The notes beneath the pieces were generated by a model that ran no database searches, was not told the origin of the DNA, and saw only the letters and a program-made list of their open reading frames with translations. Shown piece after piece: positions 22,945 through 33,986 of a stretch of 64,000 bases of DNA. Source of the stretch: Sipunculus nudus. Taxonomy: Eukaryota; Annelida; Sipuncula; Golfingiida; Sipunculidae. The stretch is taken from positions 26,750,401 to 26,814,400 of the forward strand of contig CM049317.1 in assembly GCA_026874595.1 (NCBI GenBank), given 5' to 3'. Both the position numbers and the translations under genes were made by a program. Each line of letters starts with the position of its first letter. The first letter of the stretch is position 1.

Positions 22945-23500
22945 AATGATTCTGGCCACTGCGTTGTTCACTGCAAACTCAGACCCCACTTCAAAACTAA
23001 TCCAAAGAAGAGAGAGCCAAACAGGGAGAAGTTCAAGATCTGTAGTTTTAAGTCAGCTGAAGTAAAAGCTGACTTTCAGGCAGGTCCACAGTAAAAGCTT
23101 GAGGAACCCAGCTGCTTCACTGATCCCTCTCCAGAAACACTCCTAGTAAAACTAAAAACTGCATTTCTTCAGGCATCTTAGGAGTCCTTGATTTCACTAA
23201 AAAGAAGAACAAAGACTGGTTCAACTTGAACAAGGTGGTAGTCCATGAAATGTTGGCAAGGTAGAGGTCTGCTCTTCAAGCCCACTTGGCGCAGCCGTCT
23301 AGTATTGAAAAGACCGCTGCTTTTCGACACGCATACAGCAACCGCCAGCGCAATGTCCGGAATATCCAGAATGCAGCCTTTGTTGGAAGGATGGGGGTCC
23401 TGCGTTACACAACAGAATCCGCGAGCTCTTTATCTATTGTGGGGAACAAGACAAACTACCGCGATGCAGTCTTCATCACCATATTCAAAATAAAAGAGAA
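22945..23500 (+). pseudogene. 5' (linker) part of the same non-LTR retrotransposon, inverted relative to its RT part
   Basis: Plus-strand reading gives HFKTNPKKREPNREKFKIC, then SAEVKADFQAG. After some frame breaks come LQAHLAQPSSIEKTAAFRHA and NRQRNVRNIQNAAF. This order and composition match the linker between endonuclease and RT in the family whose RT end is at 22130-22900. The two parts face each other, as expected for an insertion with an inverted 5' end (twin priming). Internal stops and shifts show it is long dead. Confidence 0.65.
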
Positions 23501-24955
23501 AAGTCAGACTGCTTCTACTACGTGGGATTACCCTGCTCTCCAATGCAGGAAAATCCTTTTAATGATATTAAACAACCAACTTAAACGTAAAGATCAAGGA
23601 CAAAGTCATCAGGTTTCAAGCTCTTAGGCAATGATTGAAACAATTGTGTATACAGTTTGAGAGGAACTGACAATACTTTAAACACTTAAAAGCGGCATTT
23701 ATGATGCTAACAATTATGTTTTGGGGTTGTAGTTCACTGAATATAAGTAAATGTGAAATAATTTGTAAAGGGGATTTCTCAATGACCTTCCTGGATGTAG
23801 AGATCGAGATGTCTATATCAAATGGTGTTCTGATAACAGACGACCAGATGGCAGGACGAAGGCCAAGACCCATCAAGCTCAGCATGACAGAAGGTCAGGT
23901 GAGCTAAAAATATCGGTGTTGCCAGCAGCCTTACGGAACTAATAAAGCTGGTAATGGCCAATAGCAATGTGAAGATTAAGAATACTAGATTAAACAACTG
24001 AGAAACTGATATATACTTGTTTTCATTTGACGGTCTAAAAGAATAGATGTGAAAAAAATGAGTGAAAAGTAATGAAAAATACAGATGCAGCATCTTATGA
24101 AACAATTTATGATCAATAAACACGCCTGGCTTTAAGAGAGTAGATGAATCCACAGTTCATTCATGTAATTTGGTAGTCTCATACATAGAGGAAATCCGTG
24201 TCAAAATTTAAAAAAAAAACTTTGTAACCACACAAATGCCTTTAAATCAGTTTAGCTGATAATGTTTCAGAAGGGATATTTGTCATCCTATGTCAAATTT
24301 GCCGTGTCACATTTGTGTCGCACTTTCAACATGTTGTAATATGATTATACACCTCAACTGAGATCATGCCAAATGTAAAATAAAATTATCATCAAAGAAT
24401 ATGTGTCCAGGTCTCTTTATCGGTTGAAAGGTTAACCATGGGACAGCTGGGTAACTGCGAACTACAAATTGCATGCAATGGCTAGTTAGGTCCACGAAAC
24501 ATGTGAAAGCCTCCAACATATGGCCATCATTGGGTTCAAAGTGGCTTCCATTGATGATTTAGGTTTGCTGAAGTGTTATCACATTATGAGCTAATTTCGT
24601 TTTGCATTTAATGAATCGGGATGTTTATTACGTTTATTTAAGTTATGCTGTTACATGCTCGGCTGATTTTGTTCACTATAGGATTAAAAAATGAGTAATA
24701 CATTATTAGTTGCAAAAGCCTTAACATCTGACATTGTATATAAACAAATAAAAGCTTTGTCGTCGGCTTATATTATACTTACAATGATGTCCCACTGTAG
24801 CTGATCTGCCCATTTGCTGTGCCTTACCGCATGTCAGCAAACCCTAGCTGTGCTTGCCCAGTAATCGAGGAAGTAACCTTTTTATCTGTATTCCTATGAC
24901 ACTTGATAATTAGAATTGATATGAATGTTGTGTTGCCTTTATATTAGGTTGGGTT
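23501..24955. other. Noncoding, no gene recognised
   Basis: Short frames on both strands (for example 23818-24153, -) have no recognisable domain. The likely remainder of the retroelement fades out after about 23.6 kb. Confidence 0.5.
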
Positions 24956-24959
24956 TTAG

Positions 24960-25112
24960 TCGAACATACTGCTAGTACCCGGTAGCTATGAGTGGTCAGA
25001 CGAAAGAGACGTTTTGTTAAAAAGAAGGGAAGATGGTCTATTGGCCGTCGTCACAGGTCAGAAAATTTACACAATCCTGGAAAGGCAGTAAACATTCAGT
25101 ACCTAATAGTGA
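24960..25112 (+). pseudogene. Broken C-type lectin domain exon, locus A
   Basis: After a plausible acceptor (ggttttag, ending 24959) the sequence aligns base by base with the intact CTLD half-exon of locus B (61663-61856). 'gagtggtcagacg', 'ttggccgtc' and 'acaatcctgga' correspond, giving protein fragments such as EWSDERD and LLAVVTGQKIYTILER. It has an in-frame TAG right after the first Tyr-Cys, a length change after 'gtagct', loss of the second conserved Cys and a terminal stop, so it cannot code. A (TA)n tract (25138-25190) replaces the rest of the exon. This dates as an old duplicate of the locus B exon. Confidence 0.7.
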
Positions 25113-25133
25113 GATTTCTGACGATAGAGAAGT

Positions 25134-25137
<4 letters not shown>

Positions 25138-25190
<53 letters not shown>
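25138..25190. repeat. (TA)n microsatellite
   Basis: About 26 TA units, immediately after the broken CTLD exon. A second TA tract follows at about 25346-25372. Confidence 0.95.
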
Positions 25191-25195
<5 letters not shown>

Positions 25196-25199
25196 ATAT

Positions 25200-25344
25200 T
25201 GCTGTGTTAGTATGTAGTCGAAGTGTTCGTGAAGAAGAAGGGTTATGGGTTTAGATAGGCGTGATAATAAGTAGGTACGCATCCCAGTATATATACATGA
25301 AATCAATGGTTGCCTAAGTTGTGTGTTGGCTTGATTCTTCAAAA

Positions 25345-25377
<33 letters not shown>

Positions 25378-26660
25378 CATGTTCATATAAATATCATATG
25401 CAATGTAAGTCGTTTTAGGTTACAATGTTTTCCGTTTTACTAATTATCAGATGTGGACACAAAAAGAAAATATACTTTCATAAGGACCGAGAGGTTTCCA
25501 GAAAATTGAAATACATTGCCCCGTACCTTCTGACTGTCAAGTACATTTATACATTTACCTAATACCGTCTCTGCTATTCCAGGCTTCAAGAATTTATGTC
25601 TTAACATGCTGTTACTTATAAAGTCAATTATGTTACCTAATAATAACCATATGCTGCCTGAGTGAAAGATGAAAGTGTTTGATGCCAGTATACGAGGCTC
25701 TTACCAAATAGTACCATCTGTCCTGAAATTGAAGATTTATTTATTTTAAAGCCCAAGTTGTACTTCATAGATCTACTCATTTGATTTTCATCTGGCAAAA
25801 ATTTAAACATATGAATATGGGCTCAACTCTGTAGGAAACACTGGCTTGGTATTTATTTAATAATCAAACTAGGTTTTCTTTCACGTTACCATTTTTTACC
25901 AGATTGTAGAACGAAATTGTGTTGACATCAGGGCAAGTCCGTATAATTTACGTACCCCCAGTTAAATATATGGCGAGGTAGTATAAAAAATAGATAGTAT
26001 AGAAATAGATGTTGTTTTAACTCCGGTATTCTGATGGAAGGGTGCGAAAAATATCCCATATAGAAGTGCAGAGCCACGTTGACAGTTCAATTTTCCAATA
26101 GTTAATTCTTTATATTCATTTTGTTTTTTTTACCTTAAATTATATCAATATAATTAAACGAATGAGTACTTTGCCTGTAGATGTTTGTAACTGCGCTGAA
26201 TTTATTTTTCAAGTTTTCTATGAACAATGTTACACTAGTTGTAGAACATAGTTGTACAACATAGTTGTAAATAAACATGAGTATACTCTATATAAATTTA
26301 TTATGACTTACCTTAGTGAAAAGCAGTACTTTTTCTTCAAGCCCTTTTCTGAGCATAGAGGCTGAGATTTTAAGGAACAAGTGAATGCTACTCAGCAGTG
26401 TGATATGAATTATCATGTGGATCAGTCATGCTCTTGAGGACGTTCATAGAGCTAGTATGTACTGAGTGAACTGCAGGGAGTTATTTTCCTCCCGTATAAC
26501 AGAAGACGATAGAGCCGGAGAGGGGGGGGGGGGGGGCGTCGAAAACAGGGAGTTAATGAAAGACACTTGACCTTGATCAATATATAGCTGCCTTTGTATA
26601 TTTATTTTAAACCATATCAACCAGAACCAACAATAAAAATTACCATGAGAGGTCCATTCG
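25200..26660. other. AT-rich noncoding; poly-G tract
   Basis: No exon is seen. Poly-G lies at about 26522-26536. No WSC-like exon could be found where locus B would predict one. Confidence 0.5.
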
Positions 26661-26667
26661 ATGAACA

Positions 26668-27775
26668 TGGCTCTGTTTATGTTTAGCCCTCTTGGGCTCC
26701 TTCCTCTTTACCTATGTGACACAGTCATGTTGTCATATACCGACAAATGCAAACTCGATCTTACTACTGATTATTGTTTTTTCTCTCATATATTACAACA
26801 AACAAGTTAGGGGTTTAGTGAAGTTGATTAGCCCATGCTATTAACAAACAATTTATTTTCTTCTCTGTCAAATTCTGGATTGATACAGTTAGCTTTAAAC
26901 TTAATACCTCCAAGAGTGTGTAAAACTCCGCCTGAGGTCTGTACTGCATTCACATGTTTTCTTACATTTGTCATACGAGCTTGTGTGGCATTCTAAAGCT
27001 TTAAATCTCCTCAAGGAGTGCGAATTATCAGGAAGTACAATCTAGATCATCAGGAGAGATTTTCAGGACACTCATTTAATTAAATTAATGCCCTAACCAG
27101 TTATGAACAAGGTTATTATACATTAATAACTCAAGTAAAAAATGTAACAGCTAGATTGTAATACCTAAGCGTTACACATGTCATGTTATTCATCACGTAA
27201 GGCGCTGATGGGGGAAGAAAGGGTCTTTTGAAAATAGTCTGAAGGTTGTGATGCTGTGTAGCTAATATATATCTAAAATCAGTAAAAAAAAATATGTGTG
27301 ACCATGTGGTAAGACACATGTTTTATCAATTATCGCATTTATAACGAATCATTTTGTATTGATCAGGACAAGTTGCCGGAATCTATAATGACCAACCTGT
27401 TGCTATGTGTTTGTCATTTTCATAACGAAGGAGGAAGATATACTACCAATAGCTCCTTTTTTCCATTTAACACACAGACTCAGGATAAAAAAAACATGTT
27501 AAGTGGAATTTTAAGTGGCGTGTTAAGCATTTAAATTCCAGAAACATCTCTTAATAACCTGTCCTATACCCTCAATAATAAGACTAATAATGATAATATA
27601 ATCTTAATAATTTTATATGGATTGTACAACTAGTCATTAAAGCCAATCAATGCACTCTCCGTGGTTCAGTTGGTGGCATTTGGTAGATTGTAAGGGTGTA
27701 GGAAACCGGAAAACCCGGAGAAAACACAGCGGAGAGAGTAGAGCGTTTTCCCCATCAACTGTCCAGGCCCCATAT
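26668..27775 (+). repeat. 1.1-kb dispersed repeat, copy 1
   Basis: From 'tggctctgtttatgttta' to 'ccccatcaactgtccaggcc' this parallels 48353-49500 in the same orientation. Landmarks include 'tctcatatattacaacaaac', 'gtgtaaaactc.gcctgagg', 'cacatgtcatgttatt.atc' and 'gatcaggacaagttgccgga'. Identity is about 80% with small indels. The 3' end holds 'ggaaaccggaaaacccggag', a motif often seen at ends of marine-animal repeats. No conserved ORF. Confidence 0.85.
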
Positions 27776-28124
27776 CATATTTGGTCTTCAATGTCTTCAA
27801 TCAGCAAAGAGTTAATTTTTCATGAAATGTGGACCCCTTATAATGCATCGATGTTGGATGCTTTTTACATTATATGAAACAAAAATTTAAATTATTATTA
27901 TCATTACATTCTATTTGTTGATATCCGAAAGAATCCAAGCGATGTGGAAATTATGAACACAGATATTCCAGGTATATACCCGTGATGGCGCTAATCATAG
28001 TTTCGAAGAAGTTTCGCTTGTTTGAAGGGTGATATGAGCTCATGTCTATGGAATTAACCAATGCCGTTATTACATGTAAATACCAGTCCAACATTCCGTA
28101 ATATATAGGTTTTTGTTAATGTAG

Positions 28125-28271
28125 AAATGATCAAAAAGACAGCCTGGGGACCTCCACTGTCATTGGAACACAATAATTCGCTAAGTGGGTCTGTGTTGAG
28201 CACCAGGGGTGGGTACCTGGTCATGGAGGTTCACCCCTGTCATAGTAAAAAGAAGTGTGTCTGCAGTGGAG
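28125..28271 (+). CDS. Candidate coding exon upstream of the CTLD pseudogene
   Basis: An open stretch between a possible acceptor (ttaatgtag, ending 28124) and a donor (GGAG|gtaacg at 28272) ends in CHSKKKCVCSG in phase 1. The next CTLD exon (28588) begins in the matching phase, giving a Gly across the junction. The Cys-rich end suits a secreted protein. Against this, it shows no domain I recognise and phase agreement alone has a one-in-three chance. If real, it belongs to the dead locus A gene. Confidence 0.2.
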
Positions 28272-28587
28272 GTAACGGTGCTTTTACACACGTTATAAGT
28301 TTTATGATTTTTCGTAAGAAAATATATTTGAATTTTGAAACATTTTAACTCAAAATGATAAACATTTATTTTAAAAGAAGATGAGATAAATATCATAAAA
28401 CCTGTAAATTGATGAAACGTGGTTTTAATTTTTCAATATATAGAGCAAGTCTTATGGATTATAGTGAAAATTGACCTCAAGACTGACTTGGTTTATCATT
28501 GCAAATCTAATAACCTTAATGAGGTGGCTTGTGACTAAATGAAATAATCTTGAATTTAATTTCCATATGATTGTTTTTTTTCTATAG

Positions 28588-28863
28588 GTCCATACCGTGG
28601 TAATATATGCAAATTAAGTGAGGCGAGCACAAAAAATGCGTCCTTCAGGAGCTGTTTTAAATCAATGCGTATCACGTTCGATTGGGAAGTGGCAGCGGAA
28701 GCATGTTCTTATTTTCATTACATTCTAGGGGACAGGGATCAGTCACTGGTGACGCCGTCCTCAGTAGGCGTTTACAAGACACTAGAATAACTCCTTAGCG
28801 GATGGAAAGTGAATGTAGCCTGCTGGATGTCTGCAACCAACAACGTCTGGCAATGGATTAAAG
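28588..28863 (+). pseudogene. C-type lectin domain, first exon, with premature stop
   Basis: Acceptor tttttctatag ends at 28587 and donor AAAG|gtcagt starts at 28864. Between them a 276-base exon (phase 1 in and out) reads SFRSCFKSM, then WEVAAEACSYF, then LVTPSSVGVYKTLE, stop, LLSGWKVNVACW and NNVWQWIKG. This is the N-terminal half of a CTLD: the first Cys pair region, W..A..AC helix, LVTPSS loop and W.W.(D)G end, with the intron at the usual place after WxWxxG. The in-frame TAA at 28788-28790 interrupts an otherwise well-preserved domain. CTLDs bind carbohydrates or other ligands outside the cell. No Ca-binding EPN/QPD motif is visible in this half. Either a pseudogene or an allele with a nonsense change. 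Confidence 0.8.
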
Positions 28864-29147
28864 GTCAGTCTGTTTTCGACTATTTTGATACGTTATAACC
28901 GTGTGTATGTATCTTTCATTTTGATCCACTTTCTTTTGAACAAGACATAAATACCACTGCCTCAAACGTGAAAGACAGTGATCGTTTTTCACGCCTGTTG
29001 ATAGAAATAACTGTAGTAAAATATTTTTGTGAAGTTTTTTTTCTGTGGAATTATTTCTCTGCAAGTGGTGTTATTACTTTTTCCCTTACTATTCTTTCTC
29101 AAGTATTATTATGTAAAATAAGAACCATTATCATTCCACTTTTATAG

Positions 29148-29316
29148 ACGAGGAAAGAGATGCTGTATCTGAAGATATCGTGACCAATCACTGGACAGAT
29201 ACGTTCTCCAGAATCCACGTCAGTTGCCGGTGCCTGGCCGTCAATAGGCCGTGCAGTGGTCATCACTTGACTGTGACAGACCGATGAAGGACGTGACGCA
29301 CTTCGTATGTGAATGA
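29148..29316 (+). pseudogene. C-type lectin domain, second exon, with frameshift near the end
   Basis: Acceptor cttttatag ends at 29147. The exon starts in phase 1, matching the donor at 28863 to give Asp. It reads DEERDAVSEDIVTNHWTDTF and then HVSCRCLAVNRPCSG, as in the second half of a CTLD (Trp, then CLA, then Cys). In this frame a TGA stands at 29285. Shifting by one base gives KDVTHFVCE and a stop at 29314-29316, the classic FVCE ending of lectin domains. A single-base deletion just before the last Cys region explains it. Together with the stop in the first exon, this marks two independent lesions in the same gene. Confidence 0.75.
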
Positions 29317-29319
29317 AAG

Positions 29320-30209
29320 TTTACAATTAAAAAAATAAAAATAAATCGTCAGAAACATACAGTACCAAAGAGTGAGATGCCTAATGTTTGTGCAGTATTA
29401 TGGATCCTTATTTGCACTGTTGGAGTAACAAAATATACCAAGTTCAAACTCAATTTATAAGTATATAAGTATGTGAACGAAAAGCCAGAGGAACAGGGCT
29501 TTTCTATGTACACGACCATTCCGATAAATGATTTAAGCACGATCCATAATGATTGCGAATGATATTAACAATCGCGAAGTACTGTTGCTGGTCCTAAATA
29601 TATGTTGACAATAGCATTTGTGTTGGGATTTGCATAAATTAAAGCAATTCATTTTGTAAAATATATTGTTATATAAATTATTGCTTCTTATATTATTTTT
29701 TGCTTGTATTTGGAGAAATGGTCAAAGTTTCGGTCCGCATTATTATTTTTTTTTATTTATATCAGATAAGCCAATAATATACATGACACTGGGGAGCCAT
29801 GGGAATTGCTAATTTTGAATAGCGCCTACACAAATTGAAAAATAAATCAAGGTTTTAGACCGCAGACATTTTTCAAGATTTGGCACTATGTTATACTCAA
29901 CCTTTTGGTCATTAATTAATAATTTGATGTGTAATAACATTAGTAACCGCCCCTCGTAATTTATAGCTTGGAGCTTCGGTTCTTCCATAGTAAAAAAAAT
30001 CATCAGCCATTTCGAGAAACTACATTTTACGCCACTCTTCTCATAGTTTAATCACTTTAGCGGTTGAGAACGTTCATGGTTGTTCGTTTTAATATAAACT
30101 GAGATATGTGACGTTATCTGGCATCTCAAAGGTATGTTAGTATTTTTTTGTTTAAACATGGTGACACTGCTTGTCACTTAGGAATGCTCATGAGAATTTA
30201 AAAATCGGT

Positions 30210-30258
<49 letters not shown>

Positions 30259-32880
30259 AATTATTTATATATTAAACATAATTTATATATAATTTATGTA
30301 AGTTATATATAATATATGTGCTATAACTCCTGTAAAATTCTGACCAAGGGAATCTATAATTATCTATCATAATAATCATATGCAGATTGCACTAATTTTC
30401 ATTTCTCTTTTTCAGAAAGAAAATAGCAAAGAGCAATTTGTTCTGCCTTTTAACCTTTTTATTCTGTTTAAACTAGGCAAACTATATAATCATCCGCTGT
30501 AAATTATGTAATGAAGTTGGTCAAAACACCTGCATATATGCTTACGTTAAACATAATAAACATATTGATTACATGTAACTGATACAAAATCACGGGACTG
30601 GGATATTTACATAAACACATGAAGTTAATAACCTTAGCACTATACTCAGTGCGTTGTTCCAGAGCGAACATGAATTGAACATTGATTTTCAGTATACAGT
30701 ACCCGTTTCTTTTGAAAACAAACGCATTTGAGGTTTTAATAATGACCGACGGTGGCTCCATCTGTAGTGCTGATGTTTTTATCTCGTAGGTTTGTTGGTA
30801 CTTGTTCTTCACACATGGTAACGATTTTCGTCACTTATAAATGACAAAAATTAAACTGGGCTGACACTGGCAAACATTCCTTGATATATAAACAATCATA
30901 TAAAGGGTTAAAGGTGCCCATTCATCTACCTATTGAAAAAGAATTGTGTGCTTTCTGGCTTTCTCTGTGTATATATTAACGATCAAAGGGCAGTTTTGGT
31001 TCTGTAAAGTTCTTATCACGCCTTCGTGAACGATGTATGAACTTGTTTATTTACAACATCTTTGTAAACACAGCAATGTTGACAAACGGGGAAAAACGTG
31101 TAACCTATAAGGCTGTAGGTTGCATATATGCAGTGGTATAAATATCACTTTGTTAAACTCTTGCTGATCTGACTTGCTGCCAGATGCCCTTTTTATTTTT
31201 TTTTTATTATTATAGCGCTCCCACATATATTATAAACACGTTAATATAAACAACACAAGCAGCCTGTTCGCGATAATATCCACATTTTCTTACTTTATTT
31301 ATGAAACCCCCAAGGGATTACTTAGAGTTTATAAAGGTCAGATAGGTGACTAAGCCCCTTTAATGTTGAGAGACCGACGAATTCATTTTCCCTAATACCA
31401 GATATATCAGTGAATGAATCGACTGATAGCTGGATAAATACCGACGCATTTTCAGGTAGGTAATTTAAAATTCTCTGCACGACAGGAAAATTCATATACA
31501 TTCCATTTAATGAGGTAATTTGTTTGTAGTGCTGTGGGTTTAGTAATGCACAGTAAGAATTAACTTTCTTAACATTTATTGTTGTCTGTGTTTGTCTGTA
31601 ACATTTCATCGTTATACCTATCGTTATAACGTGCTACCAGCAACTTTGATAGACGTAGCATGTGTAAATTTTGGTATAACGGATAAGACGTAACTTAATG
31701 GAAATTTATTTAACGTTTCCCTGTATAGTTCGTCCCGGAACCCTTGTCTACATGTCATTCTTTTCAAATTAATGATCTGTTCAAATATTATTTTGCCAAC
31801 ATATATTTACAGGTTTTCCACCAATTTTGTATAAAGTAATACGAATTTAAGAGTAAATTATTTACTTTGCCATCCTGTCGCGTTAAATCGATGGACCGAG
31901 TATGGCGTCTTTCCGGCAAAGCTGGACAAGGTATTGGAAAACAGAAATCAAATTACACATACTATGCCATCTTCTTTTTCCCATAGCCAGAAACTATATA
32001 CTCCCAAGCTATTAAGGATAATTTAAAGAGTAAAAAAACATGTTCCTTTTGTTTTTATAAGGGCTGTCTTTGCTCCTCAAAAGCATCGTAAGATATAATT
32101 GTTTCTGATAAAGTATAAAACGGATCCTGTGATATATAACTTTCAGTAGTTTCTTGTTGATTTAAATGGTGTAAATATTTTATATGTGAACATACGCAGG
32201 CGTGGTTTTATCAATATGTCTGCTGTGAATGTTCTATTCATTGCAAAATGATTGTTATAATATTTCATCTAACTTGCAACAACCAGTCGCATGCATGGCA
32301 TAAAACATATGCATGAACTTTTATATATTGAAACATTTATATTTTGAACATTTATATATATATATGCATACATACATACATACACACACATATATATAAA
32401 ACAATGCGTAGAAGAAAAGTATGTTTTGCAATTTAATTTACTTTTGATCCTGACGTCTGCATATATTTTCTTAGGTTAAGAGGAGTAATCATGGGAATGC
32501 ATGCTACTTTATTTCTCATTTTGTTGAGAGGCTTGGTGCAAGGAAGGGAGCAGACACACATTTGTTGTTTCCCAAAGTATGTGGATTTAGGTAGAGAAAT
32601 ATTTCATGTAGATGATTGAAAAGTGGCAGGAAACCAGATAACTGCTCAAGGTTTTGGAATATCTAGAAGGTTCAACAATTTGGAATTTTGTTTATCAGTT
32701 CAAGCTACCTTTTGTCATTTGAACCACAGTAGCTGTTACATAATCATTTGGGTCCTTTTGCACTTGTCAGTGGACCATATGCACCGGGTCTCTCGACATT
32801 TGGGTCAACAGCTTTAAACTTTGCTTGGTGTCATTATAATGTGTAGCTAAGCTGAGCTGAAAGCCTGGCAGCTGACAATG
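29320..32880. other. Intergenic, AT-rich
   Basis: No gene is recognised. (TA)n lies at about 30210-30260. Short frames at 30504-30812 (-) and 31322-31609 (-) have no recognisable features. Confidence 0.5.
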
Positions 32881-33044
32881 TAACAATATTCACTCTTCAG
32901 TGTTCTGTGCTTGTTATTTGTAATGAGTGGCACTCCGAAATGACAGAGAGCAGAATTATCAAGTTCCCCTTCAAATTCTCCACTTAGACCCCAGAATAAA
33001 ATATTCCATTCAGTTCAAACTAAAATAAAGTTAAAAAAGGAGTT

Positions 33045-33815
33045 ATGGCAGGTATCACTAAAGACGCTTTGAGAAAGATGTTAGATGATTTGGAGACAAA
33101 ATTGGTCAGCAAAATTACACAGAAGTATGAAAAAAACAGGGGAATTGTTGGAAGCTAAGATATTAACCCTAGAGACAGAGAATAAACAATTTAAAACCGA
33201 TATAGAGAGACTAAAAGGTAAAATGAGTGAGCTTGAAGAGCAAAATGGTCAATCAAACAGTGAGATTAAAGAGGCAATGAAAAAAAAACATTGAACTTGA
33301 GAAGTACTCAAGAAAATAAAACATAAGAATATTTGGATTTCAGGAAATGGGTCAAGGGCGTAAAAGTGATGAAAACTCTTCAGAAACAGTACAAAAGCTG
33401 TGTAGAAAAAAACTTGGGTTTGAAGTTCTTCCCAAAGATATTTGTGCTGCTCACCGTGCTGGAAAGTATACCGGAAACAAACATGATAGTAAGCCCAAGG
33501 CCATCACTGTAAAGTTTGTCAGGCGGGAGATTAAAATATTAGTGATGAAAGAGAGAAAGAAATTAAAAAAAACACTGGAATAGTAATAGTGGATGATTTT
33601 TGTAGAGAGTTACATGAATTGTACAACAGAGTGAGAAATGACGCCAGAGTAACAGATGCATGGACTTGGGATGGCTAGATATTTTTTAAAGATTTGGAGG
33701 GAAACATTCATACAGTAAAATTTAACAGATTTTCCAACGGCGGAGTGATGGTTCATGCTAATTTTTATATATGTATACTGCCAGGCATTAAATGGCCTGA
33801 TGTCCGTAATAAATA
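33045..33815 (+). pseudogene. LINE ORF1 (nucleic-acid-binding chaperone), broken
   Basis: Starts at MAGITKDALRKMLDDLE and shifts frame at an A-run (about 33128). It continues as a heptad-rich coiled coil (ILTLETENKQFKTDIERL, MSELEEQN), another shift, then the RRM-like part NIRIFGFQEMG, LPKDICAAHRAGK and KAITVKFVRREIKILVMKER, and a C-terminal part IVIVDDFCRELHELYNRVR. This is the transposase_22/L1 ORF1 layout: a trimeric RNA-binding protein that coats the element RNA. Ends near 33815. At least three frame changes and one internal stop. Confidence 0.8.
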
Positions 33816-33986
33816 ATATGTGTCCAAGTTGTATATGTGTTAAATTGAAGGCCAGTGACTTTAAATATACAGGTACAATGCCAATTATATTTTTTATTTA
33901 TGGATTGTAGAGGGAAAAGAAAAGATATGTTTTAATGACAAGAAAACCCATGTTATTTTGAGTGTTATATATTGTTAATATGATTT

